A stretch of 64,000 bases of DNA. Source: Saccharothrix coeruleofusca. Its GTDB lineage: Bacteria; Actinomycetota; Actinomycetes; Mycobacteriales; Pseudonocardiaceae. The notes under the pieces are model-generated. The model saw nothing but the letters and a program-made list of their open reading frames with translations. It was not told the origin of the DNA and searched no databases. Positions 42,080 to 53,602 of this stretch are shown in pieces. Position 1 is the stretch's first letter. Every line of letters begins with the position of its first letter. The stretch covers positions 95,651 to 159,650 of the forward strand of contig NZ_BMRG01000015.1 of assembly GCF_014648515.1 (NCBI RefSeq), written 5' to 3'. Position numbers and translations under genes: made by a program.

Positions 42080-42176
42080 GGGCGACTCCCCTTCACTTGT
42101 GGGACTCCACCCCACACTCCGCCGATTCCCACCGCCAGAACACGATGTGGTGAATCCGCGCCCGAACGCCGCGAGC

Positions 42177-44735
42177 TCAGCGCTCGGGGGCCGCCTCTTT
42201 CCGCATTCCCTTCGGCGACCGGGTGCGCCGCCACCACTTGTCGACCTCGACGACGGCGTAGGCCACGACGGCCAGCCCCACCAACGGCAGCCACGCGCTC
42301 CACCCGATGGGCGCGGTGTGGAACAGCGCGTTCATCACCGGCGTGTAGGTCAGCAGCAGTTGCAGCACGACGGTGACGACGATGCCGATCAACAGCCACG
42401 GGTTGCGGCGCACGCCCACGCGCGGGCGCAGGTTCTCCAAGGAGCGGCAGTTGAACAGATAGGCGATCTGGGCCGCGACGAACACGTTGACCGCGACGGT
42501 GCGCGCCTGGTCGACCGGACCGTCGAAGAGGTGGAAGGCGGCGAACGACCCGGCCAGCAGCACCACGGAGACGAGCAGGACGCGCTGCGCCAGGCTCGCC
42601 GTGAGCAGGGGCAGCGACGGCGGCAGCGGTGGGCGGCGCATGACGTCGGGCTCGCGCGGTTCGAAGGCCAGCGTCAGCCCCAGCGCCACGGCGGTGGTCA
42701 TGTTGATCCACAGGATCTGCACCGGCAGGATCGGCAGGGCGGTGCCCAGCAGGATGGCGGTGAGGATGACCAGGCCCTCGGCCATGTTGGTGGGCAGGGT
42801 CCAGATGATGAACTTGCGCAGGTTGTCGAAGACCGCCCGGCCCTCCTCCACCGCGGCGCGGATGGAGGAGAAGTTGTCGTCGGTCAGCACCATGTCGGCG
42901 GCTTGCTTGGCGACCTCGGTGCCGCCCCGGCCCATCGCGACGCCGATGTCGGCGCGGCGCAGGGCGGGGGCGTCGTTGACCCCGTCGCCGGTCATCGCCA
43001 CCACGTGGCCGTCCGCCTGGAACCGCTTGACCAGCCGCAGCTTCTCCTCCGGCGAGACCCGCGCGTGCACGGCGCCGGGTGCGAGGGAGAAGTGCTCGGC
43101 GATGGCGCGGGCGGTGCCGAGGTGGTCGCCGGTGATCATGCGGACCTCGATGCCCGCCTCCTGGCAGGCCCGCACCGCTTCCAGCGCCTCGGGGCGCGGT
43201 GGGTCGTGCATCGCCTGCAGTCCCAGGAACACGGCCCCGCGCAGGGCTTCCTCGGTCAGCGGGGTGTCCTCGGGAACCTCGGCGCGGGCGAACGCGAGCA
43301 CGCGCAGCCCCCGGCCCGCCAGCTCCTCGGCGTCGCGGTGGTCGGCGTCGCCGGTGAACTCGGCGATGCGCTCCACCGCCCCCTTGAGGTAGACCACGCC
43401 GCCGGTGTGGCGGGTCGCCATGAACCGCCGCTGCGAGGTGAAGGGCAGCTCGTCCACCCGCTCGGGCACGTCGTCGCGGCTGAGCCCGGCCTTGCGGGCG
43501 GAGACCACGAGCGCGGCTTCGGTGGGGTCGCCGACCGCGGTCCACCGGTCGTCCTGGCGGACCACGTCGGCGTCGTTGCACGCCAGCCCGGCCAGCAGGA
43601 CCTCGCGCACGGCGGGGGGCGCGGACGGGTGCCGGGCCACCGGCGAGTAGCCGATGCCGTCGACCTCCCAGCGGTCGCCGCCCGCGACGACGTGGCGCAC
43701 GGTCATGGCGTTGGCGGTGAGGGTGCCGGTCTTGTCGGTGCAGATGACGGTGGTGCTGCCCAGCGTCTCCACGGCGGGCAGCCTGCGGATGACGGCGTTG
43801 CGGCGGGCCATCCGCGCCACGCCGATCGCCAGCGTCACGGTGACCGCGGCGGGCAGGCCCTCGGGGATGGCGCCCACGGCCAGCGCGACGGCGGCGGTGA
43901 CCATGTCCGCGAACGGCTCGCCGCGCAGCAGGCCGATGACCACGCTGAGCACCGCCAGGCCGAGGATGCCCGCCGTGAGCACCCGGCTGAACCTGGCCAG
44001 CTTGCGCGTCAGCGGCGTCTGCACGGTCGTGGTCGAGCCGACCAGCCGGTGCACGTGCCCGATCTCGGTGTCCGCGCCGGTCTCGACGACGACGCCGCGT
44101 CCGCCGCCGGTGGTCACCAGCGTGCCGGAGTAGGCCATGTCGGCGCGGTCGGCCAGCGCGGTGTCGTGCGGGACGGGCAGCGGGTTCTTGAGCACCGGCC
44201 GCGACTCTCCGGTCAGCGCCGACTCGTCGACGCGCAGCTCCCTGCTGCGCACCAGGCGCAGGTCGGCGGGCACCTGGTCGCCCTCCTCCAGCACCACCAG
44301 GTCGCCGGGCACCAGCTCGTCCGAGGCGACCCGCGCGGCCACGCCGTCGCGCACCACGGTGGCCTCGGTGCGGACCATCGCCTCCAGCGCGTCCAGCGCG
44401 CGTTCGGCCCTGACCTCCTGCAGGTAGCCGACGATCGCGTTGACCAGGACCACCGCCAGCACCACCGAGGCGTCCACGGTCTCGCCCAGCGCGAAGGTCA
44501 GCGCCGCCGCGCCCAGCAGCACGTAGATCAGCGGGTTGTGGAACTGCGCGAGCATCCGCCGCAGCCTGCCGGGGCCGCGGTGCTCGGGCAGCCGGTTGGG
44601 CCCCAGCTCGGCCAGCCGCCGGGCCGCCGCGGCGGCGGACAGGCCGGTGTCCGCGTCGGTCTCGGCCAGCAGCACGACCTCGTGCACCGGCATCCCGTGC
44701 GGCGCGGCCTCGCGCTCAGCCGTGGCCGACGGCAC
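42177..44735 (-). CDS. P2A-type cation-transporting ATPase (Ca2+/Mg2+-like, CtpF-type)
   Basis: 852 residues with all parts of a P2 ATPase: cation_ATPase_N, actuator loop with DESALTGES, the M4 motif [12 protein letters not shown], phosphorylation Asp334 in [21 protein letters not shown] hinge and a six-helix C-terminal domain. In mycobacteria the closely related CtpF is a DosR-regulon calcium pump. The GTG at 44735 was chosen because GGAGG stands six bases upstream; this makes it overlap the CBS-BON gene by 20 bases. Last gene of the four-gene operon USP - USP - CBS-BON - ATPase. Confidence 0.93.
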   Translation of the reverse strand: MPSATAEREAAPHGMPVHEVVLLAETDADTGLSAAAAARRLAELGPNRLPEHRGPGRLRRMLAQFHNPLIYVLLGAAALTFALGETVDASVVLAVVLVNAIVGYLQEVRAERALDALEAMVRTEATVVRDGVAARVASDELVPGDLVVLEEGDQVPADLRLVRSRELRVDESALTGESRPVLKNPLPVPHDTALADRADMAYSGTLVTTGGGRGVVVETGADTEIGHVHRLVGSTTTVQTPLTRKLARFSRVLTAGILGLAVLSVVIGLLRGEPFADMVTAAVALAVGAIPEGLPAAVTVTLAIGVARMARRNAVIRRLPAVETLGSTTVICTDKTGTLTANAMTVRHVVAGGDRWEVDGIGYSPVARHPSAPPAVREVLLAGLACNDADVVRQDDRWTAVGDPTEAALVVSARKAGLSRDDVPERVDELPFTSQRRFMATRHTGGVVYLKGAVERIAEFTGDADHRDAEELAGRGLRVLAFARAEVPEDTPLTEEALRGAVFLGLQAMHDPPRPEALEAVRACQEAGIEVRMITGDHLGTARAIAEHFSLAPGAVHARVSPEEKLRLVKRFQADGHVVAMTGDGVNDAPALRRADIGVAMGRGGTEVAKQAADMVLTDDNFSSIRAAVEEGRAVFDNLRKFIIWTLPTNMAEGLVILTAILLGTALPILPVQILWINMTTAVALGLTLAFEPREPDVMRRPPLPPSLPLLTASLAQRVLLVSVVLLAGSFAAFHLFDGPVDQARTVAVNVFVAAQIAYLFNCRSLENLRPRVGVRRNPWLLIGIVVTVVLQLLLTYTPVMNALFHTAPIGWSAWLPLVGLAVVAYAVVEVDKWWRRTRSPKGMRKEAAPER

Positions 44736-45339
44736 GACCGACCTCCGGGAAGCTGACGTCGACCACGCCCGCCACCGCGCCCGCGAGCACGGTGGCGACG
44801 TGCCGGTCCCGCTCGTCACCCAATGAGTCCACTATGGACACATGACCGTCCACTGCGGACACCTCCCAGCGGTGCGGGTCGGCGTAGAGGCCCAGCCGGT
44901 ACCGGACTTCCTTCTCCAAGGTGCGGTCGTCGCGGCTGATCGCCCGCAGCATGTCGCGCCGGGTGACCACGCCGACCAGTCGCCTGCCGTCCACCACGCA
45001 GGCGCTGCGCACCCCGTGGTGCAGCATCAACCGGGCCAGTTCGGCCACGTCCGTGCCCGGCGAAGCGCCGACGACCGGTTGGCTCATCACCTCGGCGACG
45101 GTCCGGCACGGCACCGGCCGCCCGCGCCACGGCTCCCGCCCCAGCAGCGAGCGCGGGTCCACCGGCAGCCGGTCGCGCAGCGCGTCGGCCTCGGTGACCA
45201 CCCCGACCAGCGCGCCCCGGTCGTCGACCACCGGCAGGGTGGTGAACCCCCTGGCGGCCAGCAGTGCCGCCGCCTCGCGCGCCGAGGACTCGGGCGAGAC
45301 GGTGACCACGTCGCGGGTCATCAGATCGCGGACCCTCAT
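44716..45339 (-). CDS. CBS-pair protein with C-terminal BON domain
   Basis: 207 residues: two CBS motifs (VRDLMTRDVVTVSPESSAREAA ... ; VAEVMSQPVVGASPGTDVAELARLML), which as a Bateman pair usually bind adenine nucleotides or NAD, then a ~60-residue BON domain (EVSAVDGHVSIVDSLGDE). Similar CBS-BON proteins (hypoxic response protein 1-like) belong to hypoxia regulons. ATG at 45339 overlaps the preceding USP stop by four bases (ATGA). A second copy of this domain set is at 53603. Confidence 0.9.
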   Translation of the reverse strand: MRVRDLMTRDVVTVSPESSAREAAALLAARGFTTLPVVDDRGALVGVVTEADALRDRLPVDPRSLLGREPWRGRPVPCRTVAEVMSQPVVGASPGTDVAELARLMLHHGVRSACVVDGRRLVGVVTRRDMLRAISRDDRTLEKEVRYRLGLYADPHRWEVSAVDGHVSIVDSLGDERDRHVATVLAGAVAGVVDVSFPEVGRAVGHG

Positions 45340-45881
45340 CGCCCGGCCTCCCGCGCGCTCTCCTGGGCGCTCTCCTGGGCGCTGTCCTGGGCGCTGTCCT
45401 GGGCACTGCCCTGGGCCGGTTCCCGCGCCACCCCGGCCGCGGTCGGGTCGTGGCGGGCATCGCCGGGCGGCAGCACGACGACCGGCACGGTCGCGTGCCG
45501 CACGCAGTGGCTGCTGGTGCTGCCCAGCACGACCTGGCGCAACCGGCTGCCGCTGTGCGAGGCCACCACCAGCATCGCCGCGTCGCGGGCCTGCTCCTCC
45601 AGCACCCGCGCCGCCAGGCCGCGCACGCACAGGCGCACCACCTGCGGCAGTTCCCGGCCCTCGGCCGCGACCGCGCGCAGCGCGTCGTCCACCAGCGCCT
45701 CCGAACGCGCGCGGGCCTCCTGCTCGCTGGTCATCGCCCAGTCGGCCAGCGGCTCGTAGGAGTAGGCGTTGACCACGTGCAGCGGCACCTGACGCCGCAC
45801 CGCCTCGTCCACCGCCCAGCGCAGGGCGCGCTCACCCGCGGCGGTCCCGTCGATCCCGACCACGATCGGACCAGTGCTCAC
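45336..45881 (-). CDS. Universal stress protein (single domain) with repetitive tail
   Basis: 181 residues. Residues ~5-150 are a UspA domain (IVVGIDGTAAGERALRWAVDEA; the ATP-site motif GSRLRQVVLGSTSSHC fits G-x2-G-x9-G(S/T) loosely). The last 26 residues are a low-complexity tail of SAQD/SAQE units produced by a 12-bp DNA repeat. GTG at 45881 overlaps the upstream USP stop by four bases. In Mycobacterium such proteins act in dormancy and bind ATP. Confidence 0.92.
   Translation of the reverse strand: MSTGPIVVGIDGTAAGERALRWAVDEAVRRQVPLHVVNAYSYEPLADWAMTSEQEARARSEALVDDALRAVAAEGRELPQVVRLCVRGLAARVLEEQARDAAMLVVASHSGSRLRQVVLGSTSSHCVRHATVPVVVLPPGDARHDPTAAGVAREPAQGSAQDSAQDSAQESAQESAREAGR
45355..45414. 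repeat. 12-bp tandem repeat (five units) in USP 3' coding end
   Basis: Units GCGCT(C/G)TCCTGG plus one GCACTGCCCTGG, in frame, encoding the repeated Ser-Ala-Gln-Asp/Glu tail. Length is likely to vary between strains. Confidence 0.92.
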
Positions 45882-46336
45882 GACTCCACCTCGCTCGACT
45901 CGGACTTGGTCTCGGATTGGCGCAGCACGACCACGGGGCACGCCGCGTGGTGCACGCAGTGGGAGCTGACCGAACCCAGCAGCACCCGTCGGACGGGCCC
46001 GGCGCCGCGGCTGCCGACCACCAGCAGCGCGGCCTCCCGCGACGCCTCGACCAGCACGTCGCGGGCGTCGCCCTCGGTCAGGACCGGGCGCACGTCGCCC
46101 GCGACGTCGGCCACCAGGTCCGCCAGCACGGCCTGGGCCTGCCCGCGCAGCACCTCCCGGTCCAGCCCCGCCGCCACGGCCGCCGACATGGGCCCGATCA
46201 CCACCGGGTAGTCCACGTGCCAGGCCAGGACCGCGTCGACCGCGACACCGCGCAGCCCGCCCTCCTCGACCGCCCACCGCAGCGCGGCCCGGCTGGCGGG
46301 CGATCCGTCCACGCCCACCACGATCCTGTCGTCCAT
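45878..46336 (-). CDS. Universal stress protein (single domain)
   Basis: 152-residue UspA-fold protein: RIVVGVDGSPASRAALRWAVEE at the start and VGSRGAGPVRRVLLGSVSSHC at the nucleotide-binding end (G-x2-G-x9-GS). First gene of an operon with a second USP, a CBS-BON protein and a cation ATPase. The ATG has AGGAGGAG ahead of it. A strong DevR-type box pair lies 59-94 bases upstream. Confidence 0.93.
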   Translation of the reverse strand: MDDRIVVGVDGSPASRAALRWAVEEGGLRGVAVDAVLAWHVDYPVVIGPMSAAVAAGLDREVLRGQAQAVLADLVADVAGDVRPVLTEGDARDVLVEASREAALLVVGSRGAGPVRRVLLGSVSSHCVHHAACPVVVLRQSETKSESSEVES

Positions 46337-46394
46337 CTCTTCTCCTCCTCGGCTGTTCTGCTCCCAGCGTCGCAGCGGACGACGACCAAGATCA

Positions 46395-46430
46395 GTGGCC
46401 GCGGTCCCGCCCGGGCGGGACTTTCGTCCC
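46395..46430 (-). promoter_or_regulatory. DevR-type box pair upstream of USP/CBS/ATPase operon
   Basis: GGGACTTTCGTCCC (46417-46430) differs from the DosR/DevR core GGGACTWWAGTCCC at one base. A second, weaker box GTGGCCGCGGTCCC (46395-46408) is centred 22 bases nearer the gene, the place of the -35-overlapping proximal box in mycobacterial promoters. Confidence 0.82.
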
Positions 46431-46450
46431 GGCCGGTCCGGGAACCGGGC

Positions 46451-47326
46451 TCAGGACTTCTTCCCCTCGCGCGGCCGGACGACGGCCAGGGGGCAGCGGG
46501 CGTGGTGGAGCAGGGACCGGCTGGTCGAGCCCAGCAGCATCCCGGCGAAACCGCCGAGGCCGTGGCTGCCCACCACCAGCAGCTGGGCACCTTCCGCGGC
46601 GCCCAGCAGCGCCTTGGCCGGGCGCTCGTGCAGCACCAGGCGGTTCACCGGGACGTCCGGGTACTTCTCCTGCCAGCCCGCCAGGCGCTCGGCCAGCACG
46701 CGCAGCTCCTCCTGCTCGACCTGCGACCAGTCCACGGTGAAGCGGGAGTGGTAGGCGCTGTCGACCAGGAAGTCGGTCCAGGCGATGACGGCGGTGAGCG
46801 GGGCGCCGCGCAACGACGCCTCCTCGAACGCGAAGGCGACCGCGTCCTCGCTGGTCGGCGAGCCGTCCACGCCGACGACGACCGGCCCATCGGCCGGGCT
46901 CTCGTCGCGGACCACGACCACCGGGCACTCGCCGTGCGCGGTGACCGCCACCGCCACGGAGCCGACGAGCAGGCTGGACAGGCCGGTGTGGCCGCGCGAG
47001 CCCAGGACGACCAGCCGGGCACCCCTGGATGCCGACACCAGTGCCGCGACGGGGTGGCCGACGGCCACCGAGGTCTCCACCGGCACGTCGGCGACGGCGC
47101 GGGCGGCGGCCGCGGCCTGCTCGACCCACTGCCCGCCCTGCTCCTCGAACGCCCGCTGCACCTCGCGGGCGGCCACGACGACTTCCGGGTAACCGCTGAC
47201 CGGCAGCTGGTAGGCGTGCACGAGGCGGAGCGGCGCGCGGTGGCGGGCGGCTTGCTCCGCCGCCCACCGGGTGGCCGCCAACGCCGACGCCGAGCCGTCC
47301 ACTCCAACCACGATCGGGGCACTCAT
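46451..47326 (-). CDS. Universal stress protein with two UspA domains
   Basis: 291 residues, tandem UspA domains (~1-140 and ~148-285). Both have the ATP motif: GSRGHTGLSSLLVGSV and GSHGLGGFAGMLLGST. This two-domain form is the one common in the mycobacterial DosR regulon (Rv2005c/Rv2623-like). ATG at 47326, Shine-Dalgarno AGAGG. Monocistronic with its own DevR-type box pair. Confidence 0.93.
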   Translation of the reverse strand: MSAPIVVGVDGSASALAATRWAAEQAARHRAPLRLVHAYQLPVSGYPEVVVAAREVQRAFEEQGGQWVEQAAAAARAVADVPVETSVAVGHPVAALVSASRGARLVVLGSRGHTGLSSLLVGSVAVAVTAHGECPVVVVRDESPADGPVVVGVDGSPTSEDAVAFAFEEASLRGAPLTAVIAWTDFLVDSAYHSRFTVDWSQVEQEELRVLAERLAGWQEKYPDVPVNRLVLHERPAKALLGAAEGAQLLVVGSHGLGGFAGMLLGSTSRSLLHHARCPLAVVRPREGKKS

Positions 47327-47432
47327 CACAGGGTCCTCTCCATGTCCACCGCTGCCTGCCACACTCGTGCGGGCAGCCCGCCGGTTGCCGTCCTCGGGTT
47401 CCGACGCTAGGCGGTCCGGGCGCGCTCGGCAG

Positions 47433-47469
47433 CGGTCCTCGGTCCCGGTCCGACAGGGTCCGATGGCCG
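47433..47469 (-). promoter_or_regulatory. DevR-type box pair upstream of tandem-domain USP
   Basis: CGGTCCTCGGTCCC (47433-47446) and GGGTCCGATGGCCG (47456-47469), centres 23 bases apart, ~110 bases before the start codon. Confidence 0.6.
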
Positions 47470-47484
47470 GGGTGCGACCGGGCC

Positions 47485-47521
47485 GTGCCGTCGCACCCGG
47501 TCTGCTCGGGACCTTCGGCCG
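47485..47521 (+). promoter_or_regulatory. DevR-type box pair upstream of Acg-like gene
   Basis: GGGACCTTCGGCCG (47508-47521) is a fair box; GTGCCGTCGCACCC (47485-47498), centred 23 bases away, is weak. They lie ~70 bases before the Acg-like start. Confidence 0.45.
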
Positions 47522-47589
47522 TGTGGCTTGCCCGGGTTCCGGCGGACAGTGGTTGACAGGGGTCCGAACAGGTGAAACGGGTGAACGGG

Positions 47590-48360
47590 ATGACGAGTGC
47601 GACCGGGGTGCTGGGGCTCGACGAGGCGGAGGTGGCCGAGGTCGTCGCGACTGCGGCACCCGCCCCCGGCGCACGCGGCACGCGGTCGTGGTGGTTCCGC
47701 CTGGACGAGGACCGCATCGAGCTGCACGCCGACGCCGGGGACCGCGAACTGCGCCTGGCCTGCGGCACCGCGCTGTTCAACCTGCGCCTGGCGCTGCGCG
47801 GGCACGGCATCCGACCACTGGTCACCCTGCTGCCCGGAGCCGACGCGCCCGGCGCGCTGGCCACCGTCCGCCGAGGCGGCCGCCGCGAACTCGACGACGA
47901 GACCCGAGCGCTGATCGGGGCGACGGCGGGCGCGGTGGCGGACCGCGCTCCCCTGCTCGACACGCCCGTCCCCGCCGCGCACCGGCACGCCATGGTGCGC
48001 GCCGCCGAGCGGGAGCGCTCCTGGCTGCACGTCGTGACCGACCCCCGCGAACGCGCCCTGGTGCGGCGGCTGGTGGCCGAAGCGCACCCCACGCCCGATC
48101 ACAACCCGCTGATCGCGGTGCTCTGCTCGTTCCACGACGAGCCCAGGGCCGAACTGCAGGCCGGTCAGGCGCTGCGGCGCGTGCTGCTGACAGCCGCAGG
48201 GCTCGACCTGTCCGCGACGGTCCTGCCGGGGGTGGCCGGGGTGCGCGAGGAGCTGCGCCGGGCGCTCGGCGGGGTGATCGTGCCGCAGGCCGTGCTGCGC
48301 GTCGGACCCGGCTCGCCGGTGCCCCGACGTGCCGGTGGGGCCGGTCCCACCAGGTGGTGA
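47590..48360 (+). CDS. Acg-family (nitroreductase-like) protein, short form
   Basis: 256 residues. The front (WWFRLDEDRIELHAD, RELRLACGTALFNLRLALRGHG) and the end match mycobacterial Acg/Rv3131-type proteins, flavin-binding relatives of nitroreductases that are DosR targets and sequester rather than turn over FMN. The family is usually ~330 residues. Here ~70 residues are missing from the middle, between a HAMVRAAERE segment and DHNPLIAVLCS. The ends and frame are intact, so it may be functional or a neat deletion. ATG at 47590 used; an in-frame GTG 18 bases earlier is possible. Confidence 0.75.
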   Translation: MTSATGVLGLDEAEVAEVVATAAPAPGARGTRSWWFRLDEDRIELHADAGDRELRLACGTALFNLRLALRGHGIRPLVTLLPGADAPGALATVRRGGRRELDDETRALIGATAGAVADRAPLLDTPVPAAHRHAMVRAAERERSWLHVVTDPRERALVRRLVAEAHPTPDHNPLIAVLCSFHDEPRAELQAGQALRRVLLTAAGLDLSATVLPGVAGVREELRRALGGVIVPQAVLRVGPGSPVPRRAGGAGPTRW

Positions 48361-48372
48361 GACCGGCCCCAC
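48335..48372. terminator. Hairpin overlapping the Acg-like stop codon
   Basis: Twelve-base arms GTGGGGCCGGTC / GACCGGCCCCAC with a 14-base loop; the left arm encodes the last residues of the Acg-like protein. Lies between convergent genes. Confidence 0.6.
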
Positions 48373-48385
48373 CGGGCCTGGGCCG

Positions 48386-49396
48386 TCAGAACCGGATGAC
48401 CAGCCGCGCGGGCACCCGGCCGTCGAGCACCTCGGCGAAGGAGTCGTTGACCTCCTCCAGCTCGCGGGTCTGGGCCACCACCTCGGTGCGCCCGGCGGCG
48501 TGCAGCGCGAACACCTCGGCCAGGTCGGCGCGGGTGCCCACGATGGAGCCGACCACGCTGATGCCCTTGAGCACCACGTCGAACACCGGCAGCTCCAGCC
48601 TGCCGTCGGCGGGCAGACCAACGCACACCAGCCTGCCGCCGCGCCGCAGCGACTCGAACGCCTGCCGGAAGCTGCGCGGCGAGGCCGCCGTGGCGATGGC
48701 CACGTCCGCCCCGCCCAGCGCCCGGATCTCGGCGACCGGGTCGCCCTCGGCCGCGTTGACGGTGTGGTCGGCTCCCAGCTCGCGGGCCAGCTCCAGCTTG
48801 GCCGCCTCCACGTCCACCGCCACGGTGAACCCGCCCGCGATCCGCGCGTACTGCAGCGCCAGGTGCCCCAGGCCGCCGATGCCGAACACCGCGACCCGCT
48901 CGGCCGAGCGCACCCCCGCGACCTTGACTGCCTTGTAGGTGGTGACACCGGCGCACGTCAGCGGGGCAGCGTCCACACTGGACACGCCATCCGGCACGGG
49001 CACCACGTACCGCGCGTCCGCCAGGGTCTGCTCCGCGTAGCAGCCGTCCACCGAGTACCCGGTGTTGCGCTGCCGCTCGCACAGCGTCTCCCACCCCGAC
49101 ACGCAGTAGGAGCACTCGCCGCAGGCGCGCCCCAGCCACGGGATCGCCACCCTCGTGCCGATCCGCGCGGGGTCGACACCCGCGCCGACCGCCTCGACCA
49201 CACCGACGCCCTCGTGCCCCGGCACGAACGGCGGGCTCGGCTTGACCGGCCAGTCGCCGTTGGCGGCGTGGATGTCGGTGTGGCAGATGCCCGACGCCTC
49301 CAAGCGCACCCGGACCTGCCCCGCGCCGGGCTCCGGCACCGGCACCTCCCGGACCTCCAGCGGCGCGCCCAGTTGCGTGACGACTGCTTCCCTCAC
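48386..49396 (-). CDS. Zinc-dependent alcohol dehydrogenase (AdhP/AdhA type)
   Basis: 336-residue medium-chain dehydrogenase. Catalytic zinc ligands in GICHTDIHAANGDWP and GHEGVGVV; structural zinc loop CGECSYCVSGWETLC; NAD-binding FGIGGLGHLALQYA. Interconverts primary alcohols and aldehydes, typically ethanol/acetaldehyde. GTG at 49396 with GAGGAG five bases upstream. Promoter shared with the DUF6544 gene and carrying DevR-type boxes, so probably a fermentative, hypoxia-induced enzyme recycling NADH. Confidence 0.95.
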   Translation of the reverse strand: MREAVVTQLGAPLEVREVPVPEPGAGQVRVRLEASGICHTDIHAANGDWPVKPSPPFVPGHEGVGVVEAVGAGVDPARIGTRVAIPWLGRACGECSYCVSGWETLCERQRNTGYSVDGCYAEQTLADARYVVPVPDGVSSVDAAPLTCAGVTTYKAVKVAGVRSAERVAVFGIGGLGHLALQYARIAGGFTVAVDVEAAKLELARELGADHTVNAAEGDPVAEIRALGGADVAIATAASPRSFRQAFESLRRGGRLVCVGLPADGRLELPVFDVVLKGISVVGSIVGTRADLAEVFALHAAGRTEVVAQTRELEEVNDSFAEVLDGRVPARLVIRF

Positions 49397-49475
49397 CGCG
49401 ACTCCTCGTGATCAGCGCGATTCCACAACCGCGAATCCACAGCGGAGTCTGGTTCGGCGCGGCCACCCGGCGCCC

Positions 49476-49512
49476 CGGTCGGAAGTCCCGTGCCGACCGT
49501 TGCCTTGGACCC
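49476..49512. promoter_or_regulatory. DevR-type box pair in the ADH / DUF6544 divergent promoter
   Basis: Minus-strand GGGACTTCCGACCG (49489-49476) and plus-strand GTTGCCTTGGACCC (49499-49512), centres 23 bases apart, ~85 bases from the ADH start and ~50 from the DUF6544 start. Could serve both genes. Confidence 0.6.
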
Positions 49513-49559
49513 TGCCGCCCGCCCCGGCGGCGGCGCAGCCTGGGAGGTGGAGGTGCACC

Positions 49560-50294
49560 ATGCCGCACATCGGCGCCACGCGGATCGACCACGTCACCGC
49601 GGCCGAGATCGCCCGCCTGCCCGAGCCCGCACAGCGCTACCTGAGGTTCACGCGCGTGCCCGGACAGCCGGTCGACCGGTCGTTCCAGGCCACCACGCAC
49701 GGCTTCTTCCGCCTGCGCCCCGACCGGCGCTGGACCGCCTGCACCAGCGAGCAGCACAACAGCGCCGCGGACCTGACCCGCGACTACCGGATGCGGCTCA
49801 GGCTCGCCCACCTCGTCCCGGTGCGGGCCGAGGACGGCTACGCGGACGGCCACGGCCGGGTGCACGCCACCGCGCTGGGCCTGTTCACCGTCGCCGACGG
49901 CCACGGCCCCGAGTACGACCTCGGCGAGCTGGTCACCTTCCTGGCCGACGCCGTCCTGCTGGCCCCGTCGATGCTGCTGCGCCTGCCCGTCGAGTGGACC
50001 GCGGTGGACGAGCACGCCTTCGAGCTGACCCTGGCCGACCGCGGCAACTCGGTCACCGCGCGCGTCACCGTGGACGACCGGGGCGCACCCCGCGAGTTCA
50101 CCACCGAGGACCGCTGGGCCGACCTGCCCGAGGGCCTGGTCAAGACCCGCTGGTCGGTCCAGGTCGACGGGTGGTGCCTGGTGGTGGGCCGGATGCGGCC
50201 ACGGCGGGCCACCGCCGCGTGGCGGCTGCCCGACGGGCCGTTCGCCTACGCGCAGTTCGACTACACCGGCGCGGAGATCACCTACAACCCGTGA
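49560..50294 (+). CDS. DUF6544-like protein
   Basis: 244 residues, no signal or membrane segment. [24 protein letters not shown] near the start is the recurrent opening of DUF6544/DUF6920 proteins, and [15 protein letters not shown] is a matching end. Biochemical role unknown; the fold may be a beta-barrel of lipid-binding type, but I cannot show it. ATG at 49560 after GGAGG. Its place in a DevR-type promoter suggests an oxygen-limitation role. Confidence 0.7.
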   Translation: MPHIGATRIDHVTAAEIARLPEPAQRYLRFTRVPGQPVDRSFQATTHGFFRLRPDRRWTACTSEQHNSAADLTRDYRMRLRLAHLVPVRAEDGYADGHGRVHATALGLFTVADGHGPEYDLGELVTFLADAVLLAPSMLLRLPVEWTAVDEHAFELTLADRGNSVTARVTVDDRGAPREFTTEDRWADLPEGLVKTRWSVQVDGWCLVVGRMRPRRATAAWRLPDGPFAYAQFDYTGAEITYNP

Positions 50295-50316
50295 TCCCGC
50301 GCTGCGGGCGCGGGGT

Positions 50317-50350
50317 GGCGGCGGGAGGATCGGCGGTGCCGCCCGCCGCC
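50317..50350 (+). terminator. Hairpin after DUF6544 gene
   Basis: Arms GGCGGCGGG / CCCGCCGCC, 16-base loop, between the DUF6544 stop and the devR promoter. Confidence 0.5.
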
Positions 50351-50354
50351 GCCC

Positions 50355-50391
50355 GGGACGTTGAGCGCGGCGCAGCAGGGTCTTTGGACCC
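50355..50391 (+). promoter_or_regulatory. DevR-type box pair upstream of devR
   Basis: GGGTCTTTGGACCC (50378-50391) is a symmetric box. GGGACGTTGAGCGC (50355-50368) is a left-half match centred 23 bases upstream. Points to positive autoregulation, as in mycobacteria. Confidence 0.7.
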
Positions 50392-50449
50392 TGTGCCGCG
50401 GCGGCGGTGTCGGCGAAGGTCGTTGGCAGGCGAAGAAGGAGTGGATTCA

Positions 50450-51103
50450 GTGGCGCGGGTGTTCCTGGTGGACGACCACGAGGTGGTCCGGGTGGGGGTC
50501 CGGGAGCTGCTCAACAGCGGCGAGGACCTCGAAGTCGTGGGCGAGGCCGCCTCGGTGGCCGAGGCGCTGGCCAGGGTGCCGGGCAGCGGCGCGGAGGTGG
50601 CGGTGCTGGACGTGCGGCTGCCCGACGGCAACGGCATCGAGCTGTGCCGGGAGCTGCGCTCGCGGATGCCGGAGCTGAAGTGCCTGATGCTGACCTCGTT
50701 CACCGACGACGAGGCCCTGTTCGACGCGATCATGGCCGGGGCCTCGGGTTTCGTGCTCAAGCGCATCCTCGGCAACGACCTGCAGAACGCGGTGCGCACG
50801 GTCGCCGCGGGCGGGTCGCTGCTGGACGCCCGCTCGACCGCGGCGCTGCTCAACCGCATCCGCCGGGAGCGGGAGGAGGGCGACCCGCTGCGCGCGCTCA
50901 CCGAGCAGGAGCGCACCGTGTTCGACTACATCGGCGAGGGCCTGACCAACCGGCAGATCGCGGAGAAGATGTTTCTGGCCGAGAAGACGGTCAAGAACTA
51001 CGTCTCGCACCTGCTGGCCAAGCTCGGCCTGGAACGCCGCACGCAGGCCGCGGTGCTGTCGACGAAGCTGCGCAGGGCGGGCGCGCCGAGCAACGAGGAG
51101 TAG
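50450..51103 (+). CDS. devR: DevR/DosR-type hypoxia response regulator
   Basis: 217 residues, NarL/LuxR class. With the GTG at 50450 as start, the phospho-acceptor is Asp54 (VLDVRLPDG), with Thr82 and Lys104, the same numbering as M. tuberculosis DevR; this supports the start, which also has AAGGAG eight bases upstream. The C-terminal LuxR helix-turn-helix ([20 protein letters not shown]) is almost the DevR recognition sequence (KTVKNYVS). Binds the GGGnC...GnCCC boxes found at seven promoters in this window. Convergent with devS, not co-transcribed. Confidence 0.95.
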   Translation: MARVFLVDDHEVVRVGVRELLNSGEDLEVVGEAASVAEALARVPGSGAEVAVLDVRLPDGNGIELCRELRSRMPELKCLMLTSFTDDEALFDAIMAGASGFVLKRILGNDLQNAVRTVAAGGSLLDARSTAALLNRIRREREEGDPLRALTEQERTVFDYIGEGLTNRQIAEKMFLAEKTVKNYVSHLLAKLGLERRTQAAVLSTKLRRAGAPSNEE

Positions 51104-51155
51104 CCCGGCGCCCGGTTCGCGGTGCCGCCCGATCGCCGGGTTCCCGGGTGGCCGG

Positions 51156-53599
<2,444 letters not shown>

Positions 53600-53602
53600 C
53601 CC

